From: CAYJPA01 sp964371945
Lineage (GTDB): Bacteria; Chloroflexota; Chloroflexia; Thermomicrobiales; UBA6265
Length of the DNA: 64,000 nt
Assembly: GCA_964371945.1 (NCBI GenBank)
Contig: CAYJPA010000008.1
Coordinates: forward strand, 23,183 to 87,182
Direction: 5' to 3'
This document shows positions 27,254 through 36,961 of the stretch, in pieces. The notes under the pieces were generated by a model. That model did no database searches. It was not told the DNA's origin and was given only the letters and a program-made list of their open reading frames with translations. Both the position numbers and the translations under genes were made by a program. Position 1 is the first letter of the stretch, and every line of letters begins with the position of its first letter.

Positions 27254-28264
27254 CCCGACGGGCGCCGGTTCTCCGATGGGCGCACACAAATGCACACTTT
27301 TCGCGGCTTGAGGTCCGGGAGAAGTGATTGGCGACGGAAATAAATACTATCTTATCAATAAATGAAACATATTTTGCAATGTGATTGATATGGCGATGGG
27401 CGGTCGTGATCTGTCAGCGCGAGCAGCGCCGCGGTGACGAGTGTCGACCGTTTCCGTCGCGGTTTCGGCAGGAATCACTGGTGCTCTCATTCACTCCGCC
27501 GTCCTTGCCGATGAGCGGGCGGTCTCGGAGTGATCGGCGCGCCGAAGCGATCCGATACGGCAATCTGCTCCGTCTCTTGCGCCCGAATCGTCGGGAGTCT
27601 TCCGATAGTAGTGTTCTTGAACTGGCAGATCAGCAGGATCGGCACGCACGACCGCTTGGCGCGCGCGTCCACCACAAGTGGAACCTCTTCACAACTACAG
27701 CTTTGCGGCGACCTGAGGCACGTCGAAGAGGAGTGGTAAGCCATTGCGTCAGGAGAAGGAGCCGACTCGACCAGTAGGCCCGCTGCTAGCGACGTCCGCC
27801 GAGCGCAATTCTCATCAACCAACCTTGGTATTCACACGATGACTTCCTGAACCGGTCACACAGATTGTATCACAAAACGACCCTTAGTGCGACGACGCTG
27901 AACAGCATTACGCAATATCGAACATGAGCCCAACAGTGAGGAGGTTGGGGTCATAAACCTCCACGAGTGGTGTTGGAGGCTGCGCCCCCAACACCTGGTA
28001 TCCGCATTCGATCCGCTGCTCCTCCTGACGCAATTCTTCCGTCTCTCCGGGGGCGATTGACTCGCGCGATCGCATAGAGCAGTCGTCGATGATTCGCCGG
28101 GAACGTCTGATTCCCAACGAATGCGGTAATGCGTCAACAGCTGGCGACTCGACTTCGTGGCGACGGCACGCGAAGTGGACAATTGTTCTTCATCCGGTTC
28201 GTGACCGTGCTGCGCGGGTCCGCGAGGGTTTGGTACGTACGCCGCCAGTCCGCTCCGGTAGGGG
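27254..28264. other. Non-coding or decayed stretch
   Basis: About 1 kb with no convincing gene. It holds an AT-rich patch (27335-27390), a terminus-like sequence ATCACAAAACGACCCT (27869-27884) also seen in variant form elsewhere, and a nested stem-loop region (27943-27995). A minus-strand open frame at 27908-28117 ends in a protein-like tail (EVYDPNLLTVGLMFDIA) and may be the last part of a broken gene, but I cannot name it. Confidence 0.4.
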
Positions 28265-29380
28265 TCAGGTCCTTAGCCGGTAGTATGTGCTGTATGCGTC
28301 CTCGATCGGCAGGATTTCGACGCCGCTGAAGCCGGCCGCCGCCGCATAGCCGCGTAGGACGTCTGGGCGCATGATCGACCCCGTCGCGGCTGAGGGTTGC
28401 TCTGCCATCCCGACTGGTAAACAGTGCAGCAGACTGAATCCATAGTAGAGGCGCTCGACGTCCCGATCGTTCGCCGCATCTAGGAACCTCTCTCCGGATC
28501 GCAAATCGGAAATGAAGACGGTTCCTTCCGATCCAGCCAGCGCCCGCATCGTCTTCAGCGCCGCGACCGGTCGGGACATGTCGTGGATGCAGGTAAACGC
28601 GGTCACCAGGTCGTAGTGACCAGCGAGTTCCGGGTCGCCGGCATCGCGACACGAGATCGTAACGCGATCGTCGAGGCCAGCCTCCGCAACATGCTGGTTC
28701 GCGAGCGCCACGGATTCGGCGTCAAGATCGAATCCGTCGATCCGTACGCCGGGATAAGCCCGCGCGATACCGATGCTCAACCAGCCCGCTCCGCATCCGA
28801 CATCCGCGACGCGAGCTGGTGGGTCAGCCTGCATCCGAGCGTGAACGTCTGGCATTGCGGGCAGCCAGGATGAGCCGATCATTTCTTGGTGAAGCACGCG
28901 AGAACCGTTGCTTAGTCCTTCCCGCACATCGGCACCGTACGCGTCGAAGGGCACGCCGCCGCCAGTGCGAAAGGCGTTGAGAATGGCATCCAGCGGGCGA
29001 GCCACACCGACCAACAATCGCGCTTGCCCGGCCCAATAATTCAGGCTGTCTCGGTCTGCGAGCACCTCGTCGTGACCGGACGGGAGAGAGAATCGTCGCT
29101 CTTGCGGCGGCAGCGAGGCATCATCGGTCATCAGCAGCCCGGCGACGCTTTGTTGCTCCAACCACTCGCGCACAAACCGCTCATGCGTTCCCGTCCGAGC
29201 GGCCAGCTCGCTCGACGTCAGGCCCCGTTCCGCGAGGACATCGTAATAGCCGAACCGTTCCCCGAAAAAGACGGTGTAGACCTCAAGCATGGCCGTACCC
29301 GCCTCCCCCAGACGCGCCAGCAGTGCGTCGCGCCGATCCGACGCGCCATCCTCGCGCGGGATCTCATTTGCCTCGCTCAT
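28265..29380 (-). CDS. Class I SAM-dependent methyltransferase
   Basis: 371 residues. The N-terminal part is a dimerisation/winged-helix domain like that of plant- and antibiotic-type O-methyltransferases (LTSSELAARTGTHERFVREWLEQQSVAGLL). The C-terminal Rossmann domain has SAM motif I VADVGCGAGWLSIGIARAYPG, the acidic ribose ligand in VRIDGFDLD and the HYDLVTAFTCIHDM strand. The target is unknown. The start at 29380 is preferred over 29410 because GGGGAG lies seven bases before it. It stands alone between two decayed regions. Confidence 0.88.
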   Translation of the reverse strand: MSEANEIPREDGASDRRDALLARLGEAGTAMLEVYTVFFGERFGYYDVLAERGLTSSELAARTGTHERFVREWLEQQSVAGLLMTDDASLPPQERRFSLPSGHDEVLADRDSLNYWAGQARLLVGVARPLDAILNAFRTGGGVPFDAYGADVREGLSNGSRVLHQEMIGSSWLPAMPDVHARMQADPPARVADVGCGAGWLSIGIARAYPGVRIDGFDLDAESVALANQHVAEAGLDDRVTISCRDAGDPELAGHYDLVTAFTCIHDMSRPVAALKTMRALAGSEGTVFISDLRSGERFLDAANDRDVERLYYGFSLLHCLPVGMAEQPSAATGSIMRPDVLRGYAAAAGFSGVEILPIEDAYSTYYRLRT

Positions 29381-29766
29381 CGTCTTGCTCCCCGTGTGCC
29401 TGCAGGGCATACCCGACGGGGCCCGTCGTGGCCGTGGTCAAGATGCGGAATTCATTCGCTAAGGTGGCCTCATTCTACGCTGCACCGTCGACGGTGGCCA
29501 GATTGGCGATCAATCGTGCTCACGGCCTCGCTTGGGATCCAAGTAGTGGACCAAGGTCTGGACCGAGCATCAGACCGTGAGCTCCCATCCTCCGGTGAAG
29601 CAGGAGTTGATTTCATGTGCGGCCAGCTCCGGGAATGCCGATCACTTCGGGATCGCGAACTGGACGCTGTTCTGATCGATCATGGTGGCTCTCTGATGGC
29701 AACACCCGCGGCTAGAGGCGTAAGGAGGTTGTCTCACAAACGACCCTGCGCGTCGAAAAAGTCGAA
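29381..29766. other. Non-coding stretch with a mobile-element-like terminus
   Basis: No supported gene. GTTGTCTCACAAACGACCCT at 29728-29747 shares 16 bases (GTCTCACAAACGACCC) with 35592-35607 and a variant with 27864-27884. It abuts the broken end of the aminotransferase pseudogene, as expected for an element terminus. Confidence 0.45.
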
Positions 29767-30579
29767 TTACCGCTTGTGGGCGCCGGGAACCCAGTCCAAG
29801 TCATCGACATCCATCGTCACGCTGCTGGAAAGCGTCACGTTGCTCCCGCACTACGTCACCTCCAATTGATCCAGCACATTCCGACGAACGTAGAGCGCGG
29901 CAGATGGATACGGGCCGAGCAGCCATTTGTATCCGACCATGGCAAAGAAATCGCAACCACGCTCATGGAGATCCACGGCGAACTGTCCAACCGAATGTGC
30001 GCCGTCGATCAGGACGAGGCTGCCGCCTTCATGCGCCAATCGCGTCATCTCGGCGATCGGCAGCCGGGTCCCGCTGTCGGTGGTGACGTGGCTGACCGCC
30101 AGCAGTTTCGTGCGCTTAGTCAGCACTGCACGGAACCGCTCGAGCATTTCGTCCGCGCTATGGGATACGGGGAGGCGGCTGACCTTTAAGCCACGTCGCC
30201 GCACAACGTTCATTAATGGAATCAGAAGCGCGGGATGCTCCTCATCCGTCACGATGACCTCATCGCCCGCTATCCATGGCAGCCCCTCCACCACTATATT
30301 GACCGCGGTCGAGAACCGCGTGGTGAACGCGATTTCGTCGGCATCGGCCCCGATGAATCGAGCGAGCGACGCCCGTGCCGTTTCAACCCCAAGAAACGCA
30401 TCGTCGCGCGCAAGCAACCTTGCCGGTCCCTCCGCGATCACGGCCCGCGGCACACGCGGAAGCTCCGCCCCGACACTGGTCGAGAGCGGGGCCATGCCGC
30501 CGCAATTGAAATAGGTCCACCGCGCCAGCATTGGGAAATCGTCGCGAATTCCGCCGAAGGTCACGTCTCTCCAAATCAC
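29767..30579 (-). pseudogene. Class V aminotransferase (cysteine desulfurase/epimerase-like), nonsense and truncation
   Basis: A PLP-dependent class V aminotransferase lacking its end. The start is GTG at 30579, overlapping the preceding ggt stop (GTGA), giving VIWRDVTFGGIRDDFPML. Recognisable blocks: EIAFTTRFSTAVNIVVEGLPW, EVIVTDEEHPALLIPLM, LAVSHVTTDSGTRLPI, SLVLIDGAHSVGQFAVDL and FAMVGYKWLLGPYP, where the Lys of GYKW is the PLP lysine. Translation stops at TAG (29851-29853), yet the same frame goes on with TMDVDDLDWVPGAHKR before a TAA at 29767. About 120 further residues of the family are missing. It is therefore inactivated by a stop codon and a deletion. Confidence 0.75.
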
Positions 30580-30815
30580 CAGCCGATGGCATACCCATCC
30601 CGGCGGGGGTCGGCTCCGCCGGTGAATGTACCGTTGTCTGGATCGACCATGATCCCTTGTGCCCCGCCGAAGGCCATCGAGAAGTCCGGCAGCCGATCGA
30701 CGACGTGTCCGCGCGCGGTCAATTCCGCCACCACATCGACTCCGATCCGGCCCTCGGCAATCACGCGGTTCGACTCTTGCGGGCGCACCCGCGGCGCCTC
30801 GATCGCGGCGATGCC
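30576..30815 (-). pseudogene. Gamma-glutamyltransferase, C-terminal fragment
   Basis: The minus-strand frame carries only the end of a gamma-glutamyltranspeptidase small subunit: IGVDVVAELTARGHVV, DFSMAFGGAQGIMVDPD and the very conserved end TGGADPRRDGYAIGW. The catalytic Thr region and the whole large subunit are missing; upstream of about 30815 the sequence no longer resembles the family. Its stop is coupled to the aminotransferase start, so both once formed an operon. Confidence 0.75.
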
Positions 30816-31290
30816 ACACTGGGCAGGGGAGTCGGTTGGTTCGGTCAAACGACTCCAACCGGCAGCCGACATCATCCGGGAAATCGCCGCCGCCGCCGAA
30901 CGCCTCCTCCGCCGTTGGGCAATCTGATCGCCGGAACCTCCGGCTGCCGTCGTTGCTGTCGAGTTCCGAACGCGTTCGCTTCGGAATAGACCAGCTAACG
31001 GCAAACATTCGGGCATCGTATGGCGATCTCAATCCCGGAAGTATGTTACGGAGAGAGGTCGGTTCGTCCAACGGCTGGCATAGATTTGATAATTGACGTT
31101 CTCAGTCCCGGAGGGGCCGGGTACCCCCTGGGTGCGAGTGAGAACGGGAATTCATTCCCGTGGCGGGTCTAGCAATTCCCTACTCCAAGCTCAAACCGAA
31201 TTCGGCCCCAACTGCTTTCGTCCAACTAAGCCTCGGCTCACCTTTATCTTGATTTTTCTCTCCGGTTTCTCCGGTTTCTTCGGTGTTCGC
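30816..31290. other. Non-coding stretch with a palindromic repeat
   Basis: No supported gene. GTTCTCA (31098-31104) and TGAGAAC (31139-31145) form an inverted repeat, overlapped by the hairpin ACGGGAAT-TC-ATTCCCGT (31144-31161). These look like short dispersed palindromic elements. Confidence 0.5.
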
Positions 31291-32127
31291 TCACCCCGAT
31301 TTCGCGCCCGCGAATCCCTCGGACTGAAGCCACTCCCAGAAACGGTCGATCCAGCGATCCGAGGGCAGGCCCTGCGGATTCAGGGCAAAGCCGTGACCGC
31401 CCTGCGCGTAGAGGTGCAATTCCGCCCGCCGCCCGGCGGCCTTCCAAGCCGAGTAGAGCGAGAGGCTGTTCTGTGCGTCCACCAGCGCGTCGTCTCCGGC
31501 GTGGACCAGGAAGAGCGGCGGCGCATCGGCCGGAACGGGCCGTTCCTGCCAAACCGCGTAGATCGGCGCGGCGAAACTCGGCCGGCTCTCCGCGTCGTAC
31601 TCAGTTGCCGCGCCAGCGGTGACCGCGCCGCCCGCCGAGAAGCCAAGGATGCCTAGCCGGTCGGGGTCGATTCCGAACCGGCCCGCCTGTTGCCGGACCG
31701 TGCGCACCGCTTGCACGCCATCGGCAATCGTCATCGGCCACACCCGCTCCATGTTCCGGCTGTGCGGAGCCGCATCCCGGGCGATTTCGAGGAACGTCTC
31801 GTCGTCGTCGACCGTGGGGAAAACCCGGTACTTGAGCACGAAGACCGCCACCCCGCGCGCATTCAGCCAGCGAGCGACCTCGGTGCCCTCCTTATCGATC
31901 ATCAAGAAGTGGAACGCGCCTCCTGGACAGGAGATCACCCCGGTGCCGATCGCGATCTCCGGATCGGGCAAGTAAACCGTCAGTGTTGGCTTGCTGACAT
32001 TACGCACCAACCGGCTGTTCTCCCAGCGCGGCCGCTCCAGCTCAGGACCGGAATCACGCCAGAGCTCCGCTTCCGGGACTTCCCCCGGCCAAACATCGAG
32101 GACATCGTGCTGTACTGGTTGGCTCAT
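31291..32127 (-). CDS. Alpha/beta hydrolase (acetyl-xylan-esterase-like)
   Basis: 278 residues, no signal peptide. It starts DVWPGEVPEAE, a pattern typical of BD-FAE / acetyl xylan esterase-type hydrolases often encoded with sugar genes. The oxyanion stretch GVISCPGGAFHFLMID (residues ~64-79) precedes the nucleophile elbow GFSAGG (Ser ~162), an acid in DDALVD (Asp ~212) and a His in QGGHGF (~244). These hydrolases remove acetyl or aryl ester groups from carbohydrates. The gene stands alone. Confidence 0.88.
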   Translation of the reverse strand: MSQPVQHDVLDVWPGEVPEAELWRDSGPELERPRWENSRLVRNVSKPTLTVYLPDPEIAIGTGVISCPGGAFHFLMIDKEGTEVARWLNARGVAVFVLKYRVFPTVDDDETFLEIARDAAPHSRNMERVWPMTIADGVQAVRTVRQQAGRFGIDPDRLGILGFSAGGAVTAGAATEYDAESRPSFAAPIYAVWQERPVPADAPPLFLVHAGDDALVDAQNSLSLYSAWKAAGRRAELHLYAQGGHGFALNPQGLPSDRWIDRFWEWLQSEGFAGAKSG

Positions 32128-32438
32128 TCGCGGGTCTCCTCTTGTTTACGCGGTTTGGGCCGTCTTCGCGCCGCCGCATCAGCTGGGACTCTACGGCAGA
32201 CCGCGGGCAGTGTCGATGTCAACCCAAGCAATCGCCCCTGGCGACCCGATCAATGGTTCGATGGGGTATCGCAACGCCATTTGTGAGCGTGTAATCTTAC
32301 CGCGTTCACGACGATTACCGGCTCAACTGGGCTCTGCAACCATCGGTGAGATTGGTGCTCTGGCTTCGTACTTCACGGCGCTTCTGGCGTGAATCGAAGC
32401 CGGCAGCCGGCGCGTCGTTCGCACGAAAGGACTGAACG
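32128..32438. other. Intergenic gap
   Basis: About 310 bases between divergent genes. No gene, repeat or clear promoter hexamer pair was recognised. Confidence 0.35.
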
Positions 32439-33563
32439 ATGTCTCGATATGCGCGTTGCACCATCGTGCTCATGCTATTCCTCGCGCTCTGCGGGATGAG
32501 TGTCCGCGGAAGCGCTGCACAGCCGACCGTGACCGATCTTGGCACCCTCGGTGGTCGAGGGAGTTTCGCCCTCGCGATCAATGACGCGGGACAGGTCACC
32601 GGAAGCGCCGATATGGCAGACAACATCTACCAGCATGCGGTGATCTGGCACAACGGGCAGCTGACCGATCTCGGCGTCTTACCCGGCGGAGCGTCCGCGC
32701 GCGGTAGCTTTATCAACGCTAGCGGCCAGGTTGCTGGGAATGCCTATAACGAAACAAACCTGCCGCGCGGTTTCTTTTGGGATGGATCGGCGATGGTCGA
32801 TCTCGGCACCCTTGGCGGCGATGCCACCTTTGTCTTTGGACTCAACGATGCCGGGCAGGTGATCGGTGATTCGGCGACGGCCGATGGCTTCTCCCACGCG
32901 TTCGTTTGGGAGAACGGCGTCATGACCGATCTGGGAGCCTTACCGGGCCAATACAGCTCAGCCAAGGCGATCAATGAGGCGGGCCAGGTGGTAGGTGTCT
33001 CTGGTCACGACTATACGGACAACCGCGCCATGCTATGGGATCACGGCGCAATGACCGAGCTTGGCACCCTGGGAGGAACCGTCAGCGAGGCGTCCTCGAT
33101 CAACGAAAAAGGTCAGATCGTCGGCTCCTCGGCCCTTGCCACCGGAAAAGTCCATGCGACCTTGTGGGACAACGGGCAGATCGTCGACCTCGGTACGCTC
33201 GGCGGCGCTAATAGCGTCGGGACGCTTATCAACGACGCGGGGCAGATTGTCGGATGGGGCTCCCCGAATGAAGAGCTCTACTACAACGCGTTCTTGTGGG
33301 AGAACGGGGTCATAACGGAGATCAGCTTCAAGGGCGCGACGAATATCAACCCGGTCGCTATCAACGCATCCGGGCAGATCGTGGGCACGTTCAGCCTTGA
33401 CGGTTCTCCTCGCGCGTTCACGTGGTGGGCCGGTACGGTGACACTACTTCCGGATCTGGGTGGGCGTTCCACGGACGCTCGAGGCATCAACGCGTCCGGT
33501 CAAGCGGCAGGCGCAGCACAGTTGTCCAGTCTTGAGTCGCACGCCGTTCTCTGGACGCTTTAG
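32439..33563 (+). CDS. Secreted HAF-repeat protein
   Basis: 374 residues with a Sec signal peptide (IVLMLFLALCGMSVRGSAAQ). The rest consists of about eight tandem repeats of roughly 45 residues built on LGTLGG-x7-8-AINDAGQVVG and an intervening HA-x-W-x-NG segment, the HAF (extracellular) repeat pattern, which should fold into a beta-propeller. Typical copies: VTDLGTLGGRGSFALAINDAG, then LGTLGGDATFVFGLNDAGQV. The function of HAF proteins is unknown; secretion suggests a surface or adhesive role. The nearby gene organisation gives no further clue. Confidence 0.88.
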   Translation: MSRYARCTIVLMLFLALCGMSVRGSAAQPTVTDLGTLGGRGSFALAINDAGQVTGSADMADNIYQHAVIWHNGQLTDLGVLPGGASARGSFINASGQVAGNAYNETNLPRGFFWDGSAMVDLGTLGGDATFVFGLNDAGQVIGDSATADGFSHAFVWENGVMTDLGALPGQYSSAKAINEAGQVVGVSGHDYTDNRAMLWDHGAMTELGTLGGTVSEASSINEKGQIVGSSALATGKVHATLWDNGQIVDLGTLGGANSVGTLINDAGQIVGWGSPNEELYYNAFLWENGVITEISFKGATNINPVAINASGQIVGTFSLDGSPRAFTWWAGTVTLLPDLGGRSTDARGINASGQAAGAAQLSSLESHAVLWTL

Positions 33564-34391
33564 CCCCAACGGGCCGAGGATTCGGCGCTCCCTTCGACAG
33601 GGGATCGGGGTCTCTTGCGTCGCGGCGTCCGCGCCCATGAGCACGCTCGGATTGCACCTGTTGCGCGAGCTACTTCACGGACGAAAACGGCATCTGCGCC
33701 TGCCCGCCGAGCACGGAGCGGGGCATCATCGGCCGCTGCTGCGCCCCGCGGGTCATGAATCACGGCATCTGCACCTAGCCCATGCCCCGTTGGTCGGGAC
33801 TTTCCCTTGCGGGCACCGCGCTTTATGATCGCCACGCACGATTCTAGGCGTGGAGCGGGTTGCACTCTTAACGGCGTAAGTTGGACTGCGAGGAGGAGGT
33901 CACTTGCCATCGATTACGCTAATTGACGGTCCACGAAATCGTTAGGACGTAGATGTTGTCTGATTGCCACAGGTGGAGTTGGATTATATGTTATCCCTGA
34001 ACAACGCTACGCCACCATCGTTCCACATCGCCGGGCGATGTGCTACGTTGTCGAGTAATACGTCGATTATGCTTGCCACGGTGGGAGAGTTTCAGGGCTA
34101 TCGCATCTACATCTGCTCAAAACTGGCAAGATTGGCAACCTTGGGTGATCGTTTCATGTCGAAGCGTGCATACCTTGCGAATTAGGCGCGCAAATGCCGG
34201 TTGTTTAGCGTTTAGCTCGCTATTCAGTCGATCTCGGACCGTTGATTTTGTTCGTTGCGTGTGTCAATCGGCCTGAGCAGAGCAATTCGACGACCAACAT
34301 CAGTCATCAACTTTCCATAACTGGATGCGATCGCCCTGGTGGTCCGAGCCGACCGATGGACAGCGACCCATCGCCCCACTAACTTGGTGGA
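33564..34391. other. Non-coding stretch, with a short Cys-rich frame
   Basis: About 830 bases without a supported gene. The frame 33641-33778 reads a Cys-rich peptide (9 Cys in 45 codons, with CTCCASYF and GICACPP) but begins directly after a stop codon and has no start, so it may be a fragment of a Cys-rich protein. Open frame 33964-34185 has no recognisable features. Confidence 0.4.
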
Positions 34392-34949
34392 TCAGGCTTC
34401 GTTTGAGACCACATAGCAGGTCAGCAATGGTGCATCGAACCCCTGGTAGATAAACAGCCCTGAATCGAGCGTGAGATCCACCCACGCCGTATCGTTGAGG
34501 CCGGTGAACTCGCTGGTTGCCGGATTGAGGTAGCGCTCGCCGCAGTGAACGAGGGGTTCCGCTTCGATCTGGTGGTATCCCTGCGAGATAGCCACGGCGT
34601 CCGCGTGAAAGGGGCCGATTGGCCCCATGAACCCGTTGGCTTGCGAGATACCGAAGTAGGTCACGTCGCCATCAGTGACGGTAAAGTCCGCCCAGCCCTG
34701 GGGTGTACAGGTGCCCGTGCCCGCGCAGTCCAGCACGACGAGCTCAACATAGCGATCCAGTTCCATCATCACCGCAATCGGTTCCACGACCATGGCCGGC
34801 TCCGACATCCGGATGGAGGGTTCGACTCGATCATCGGTGGCGGCAGCCATCGGAGGCGACCAGACCAGACAACCCAACATGGTCACGAGCACGGCAAAGG
34901 ACGAGACCATGAGGACACGGGGATTGCGAGTTGAGGCGGTGGCGTTCAT
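34392..34949 (-). CDS. Hypothetical secreted protein
   Basis: 185 residues. A signal peptide or N-terminal anchor is clear (VLMVSSFAVLVTMLGCLVWSPPMAAA; a Cys inside the segment might be a lipoprotein site but does not fit the lipobox well). The mature part is acidic and has four Cys residues (DCAGTGTCTPQ, HCGERY, LTCYVVS), suggesting disulfides outside the cell. I do not recognise a family. ATG at 34949 is chosen because GGAAGG lies seven bases before it; the ATG at 34964 lies upstream of that site. Confidence 0.7.
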   Translation of the reverse strand: MNATASTRNPRVLMVSSFAVLVTMLGCLVWSPPMAAATDDRVEPSIRMSEPAMVVEPIAVMMELDRYVELVVLDCAGTGTCTPQGWADFTVTDGDVTYFGISQANGFMGPIGPFHADAVAISQGYHQIEAEPLVHCGERYLNPATSEFTGLNDTAWVDLTLDSGLFIYQGFDAPLLTCYVVSNEA

Positions 34950-35788
34950 CGTCATTCCTTCCAAGGTGACTCCACTGACATCCTGATGTCGATGGATCCA
35001 TCATGCCGCACCATGCCCAACCGATCATCCGTGAAATCACTGAAAATCGACGCGTGCGCGCAGCGTAAGCACGCCATCCCCGGTGTGCGACGAGCCATCG
35101 CGCAACCCGCTCGCCCTCGTGCGAACCGCGAACCCCGCCGCGCAGGAGCACCCATTACGAAGGGTTGGATAGGTCGTTAACGAAGGTATTTGAGCAGGCC
35201 CTGTCCAAGACTGAGCTAGTTCCGGGGACGATAGCTGGCCAGGCAGGAGTCCGTGTTGTGCGCGGACAACATCGAGCGCAAGGCCTCGTGCGCGCTCGGT
35301 GACTGTCAGGTTAAGGCCTACACCCTCGGGCGAAGGTGTCAGCATACTGCTCAACTGACCCGACGCTGATCGCATTGCCATCGCTCATCTGACGTCCGGT
35401 CCGGGTATACCCAGACCGGACACGACGCGACGCGACGCACGCACCGATGCCGCTCCCGGCAATGCAGACCAGAACCCCTTAGCGTACGATTTATTCCGTT
35501 TTCTGAGAGGATACCTATATTGTGTCTGCTTCCCTGACGCTGACAGTCGCCGTGCGGACGACGATTGACAGCTTTTACCTCGCACGAAGGCGTCTCACAA
35601 ACGACCCAGCCTGTTGAATAACGCCGAAGGTGACGGCGAATCACCTCTTCCACTGTCCAATCTTGCGCCCAGTAACGTCCTTGCGGACCATCGCACCGAG
35701 TGAATCAGCCTCATTTCCACACAAAACAGTAAACCGCAAGTCACCGCCAGTGTGACCAATCGCCGCCGCAGACCGCGCCATTTGGTGA
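34950..35788. other. Non-coding stretch with Tn3-type terminus relics
   Basis: About 840 bases with no supported gene. It contains a solo inverted-repeat relic at 35476-35517 and a GTCTCACAAACGACCC copy at 35592-35607 (see the separate entries). It looks like a scar region of past transposition. Confidence 0.45.
35476..35517. mobile_element. Solo Tn3-family inverted repeat relic
   Basis: These 42 bases match the terminal repeat at 61219-61260, which ends the Tn3-type transposase gene, at all but about five positions and in the same orientation (both begin CCCTTAG and contain TTTATTCCGTTTT). No transposase is next to it here, so it is a leftover end. Confidence 0.65.
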
Positions 35789-35794
35789 TATAAT
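35786..35794 (+). promoter_or_regulatory. Extended -10 promoter of mannonate dehydratase gene
   Basis: TGATATAAT (35786-35794) is a perfect extended -10 element (TG-n-TATAAT). No good -35 hexamer is seen, as is usual for extended -10 promoters. Transcription would start near 35801, leaving a leader of about 85 bases. Confidence 0.55.
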
Positions 35795-35884
35795 TTCCGT
35801 CCTATCTTGGCGATCGTGCTTACCGTTGGAGTCTGTCCGGTTAGCAACATGGCGCTAGCCGTGCCTGTAACGAGCTGGATCACC

Positions 35885-36961
35885 ATGAAACTCGGACTCG
35901 GTCTCTACAGACACATGTTGACGCCGGACAATTTCCGTTTTGCCCGGCAGGCCGGGGCGACGCACATTGTCGCTCACCTAACCGACTACTTTGCCGCCGG
36001 ACCGCGCATACCGAATTCGGAGAGTGAAGGACTCGGTTGGGGTGTGACGCGGAATGGGGACAAACTCTGGGCGGTCGAGGAACTGACGACGCACCGCGAA
36101 TCGATCGAGGCCGAGGGTCTTCAACTTGCCGCGCTCGAAAACTTCGACCCCTCGCACTGGCACGATGTTCTCCTTGACGGCCCCCTCAAAGTACAACACC
36201 TGGAGAACGTGAAGACTCTGATCAGGAACATCGGTGCAGCGGGCATCCCGGTCATGGGCTACAACTTCAGCATCGCCGGGGTCTGGGGTCACGTGGTCGG
36301 CCCGTGGGCGCGAGGCGGTGCGGAATCGGTCGGTTTCCTCGGACCGAATGGTCCCAAAGAGACACCGATCCCAAATGGTCAGGTCTGGAACATGACTTAC
36401 AATCCGGATGCTGAACCCGGTGTCATTCCGCCGATCTCACAGGACCAACTCTGGAGTCGATTGAACGACTTCCTGCAAGCGGTGATACCGGTCGCCGAGA
36501 AAGCTGGCGTCCGTATGGCGTTGCATCCAGACGATCCTCCCATGCCCTCGCTTCGTGGGTATGCCCGCCTGGTGCATAAGCCGGAGCACTATCAGCGGGT
36601 GCTCGATCTCTACCCGAGCAAAGCGAACGGACTCGAATTCTGCCAGGGCACCATCGCCGAAATGGTCGGAGAGATGGACGTCTACCAGGCAGTTGACACC
36701 TACAGTAAGCAAGGCGCAATTGGTTATGTCCACTTCCGCAATGTGAAGGGGAAAGTCCCGAGCTATTACGAAGTCTTCCTCGATGAGGGTGATGTCGATA
36801 TGATCGAATGCCTGCGCATCTACCATCGCAACGGCTACAATGGCGTCATCATCCCGGACCACACGCCACAAATGACCTGCGCGGCATCCTGGCACGCCGG
36901 GATGGCGTACGCACTGGGATATCTCCGAGCCGCCCTCACCTTCATCGAAGCGGGTGCATAA
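35885..36961 (+). CDS. uxuA: Mannonate dehydratase family protein
   Basis: A TIM-barrel mannonate dehydratase (UxuA), 358 residues, which dehydrates D-mannonate to 2-keto-3-deoxygluconate. Family blocks: PVMGYNFSIAGVWGHV, VRMALHPDDPPMPSLRGYARL (metal-binding His), GLEFCQGTIAEMV (metal Cys), IGYVHFRNVKG (His) and VIIPDHTPQMTC (Asp and His). ATG at 35885 is chosen over an upstream start at 35807 because it gives the family N-terminus (MKLGLGLYRHMLTPDNF) and because the -10 element at 35789 lies upstream of it. It stands before a LacI-controlled sugar operon but is separated by 480 bases, so it probably has its own promoter. Confidence 0.9.
   Translation: MKLGLGLYRHMLTPDNFRFARQAGATHIVAHLTDYFAAGPRIPNSESEGLGWGVTRNGDKLWAVEELTTHRESIEAEGLQLAALENFDPSHWHDVLLDGPLKVQHLENVKTLIRNIGAAGIPVMGYNFSIAGVWGHVVGPWARGGAESVGFLGPNGPKETPIPNGQVWNMTYNPDAEPGVIPPISQDQLWSRLNDFLQAVIPVAEKAGVRMALHPDDPPMPSLRGYARLVHKPEHYQRVLDLYPSKANGLEFCQGTIAEMVGEMDVYQAVDTYSKQGAIGYVHFRNVKGKVPSYYEVFLDEGDVDMIECLRIYHRNGYNGVIIPDHTPQMTCAASWHAGMAYALGYLRAALTFIEAGA

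Noticed and set aside
27385..27777. Plus-strand open frame in the gene-poor stretch
   Set aside because: Arg/Ser-rich, no domain pattern, overlapping frames on both strands; nothing supports coding.
33964..34185. Plus-strand open frame MPQVELDYMLS...
   Set aside because: Short, no ribosome site and no family features; could be chance.
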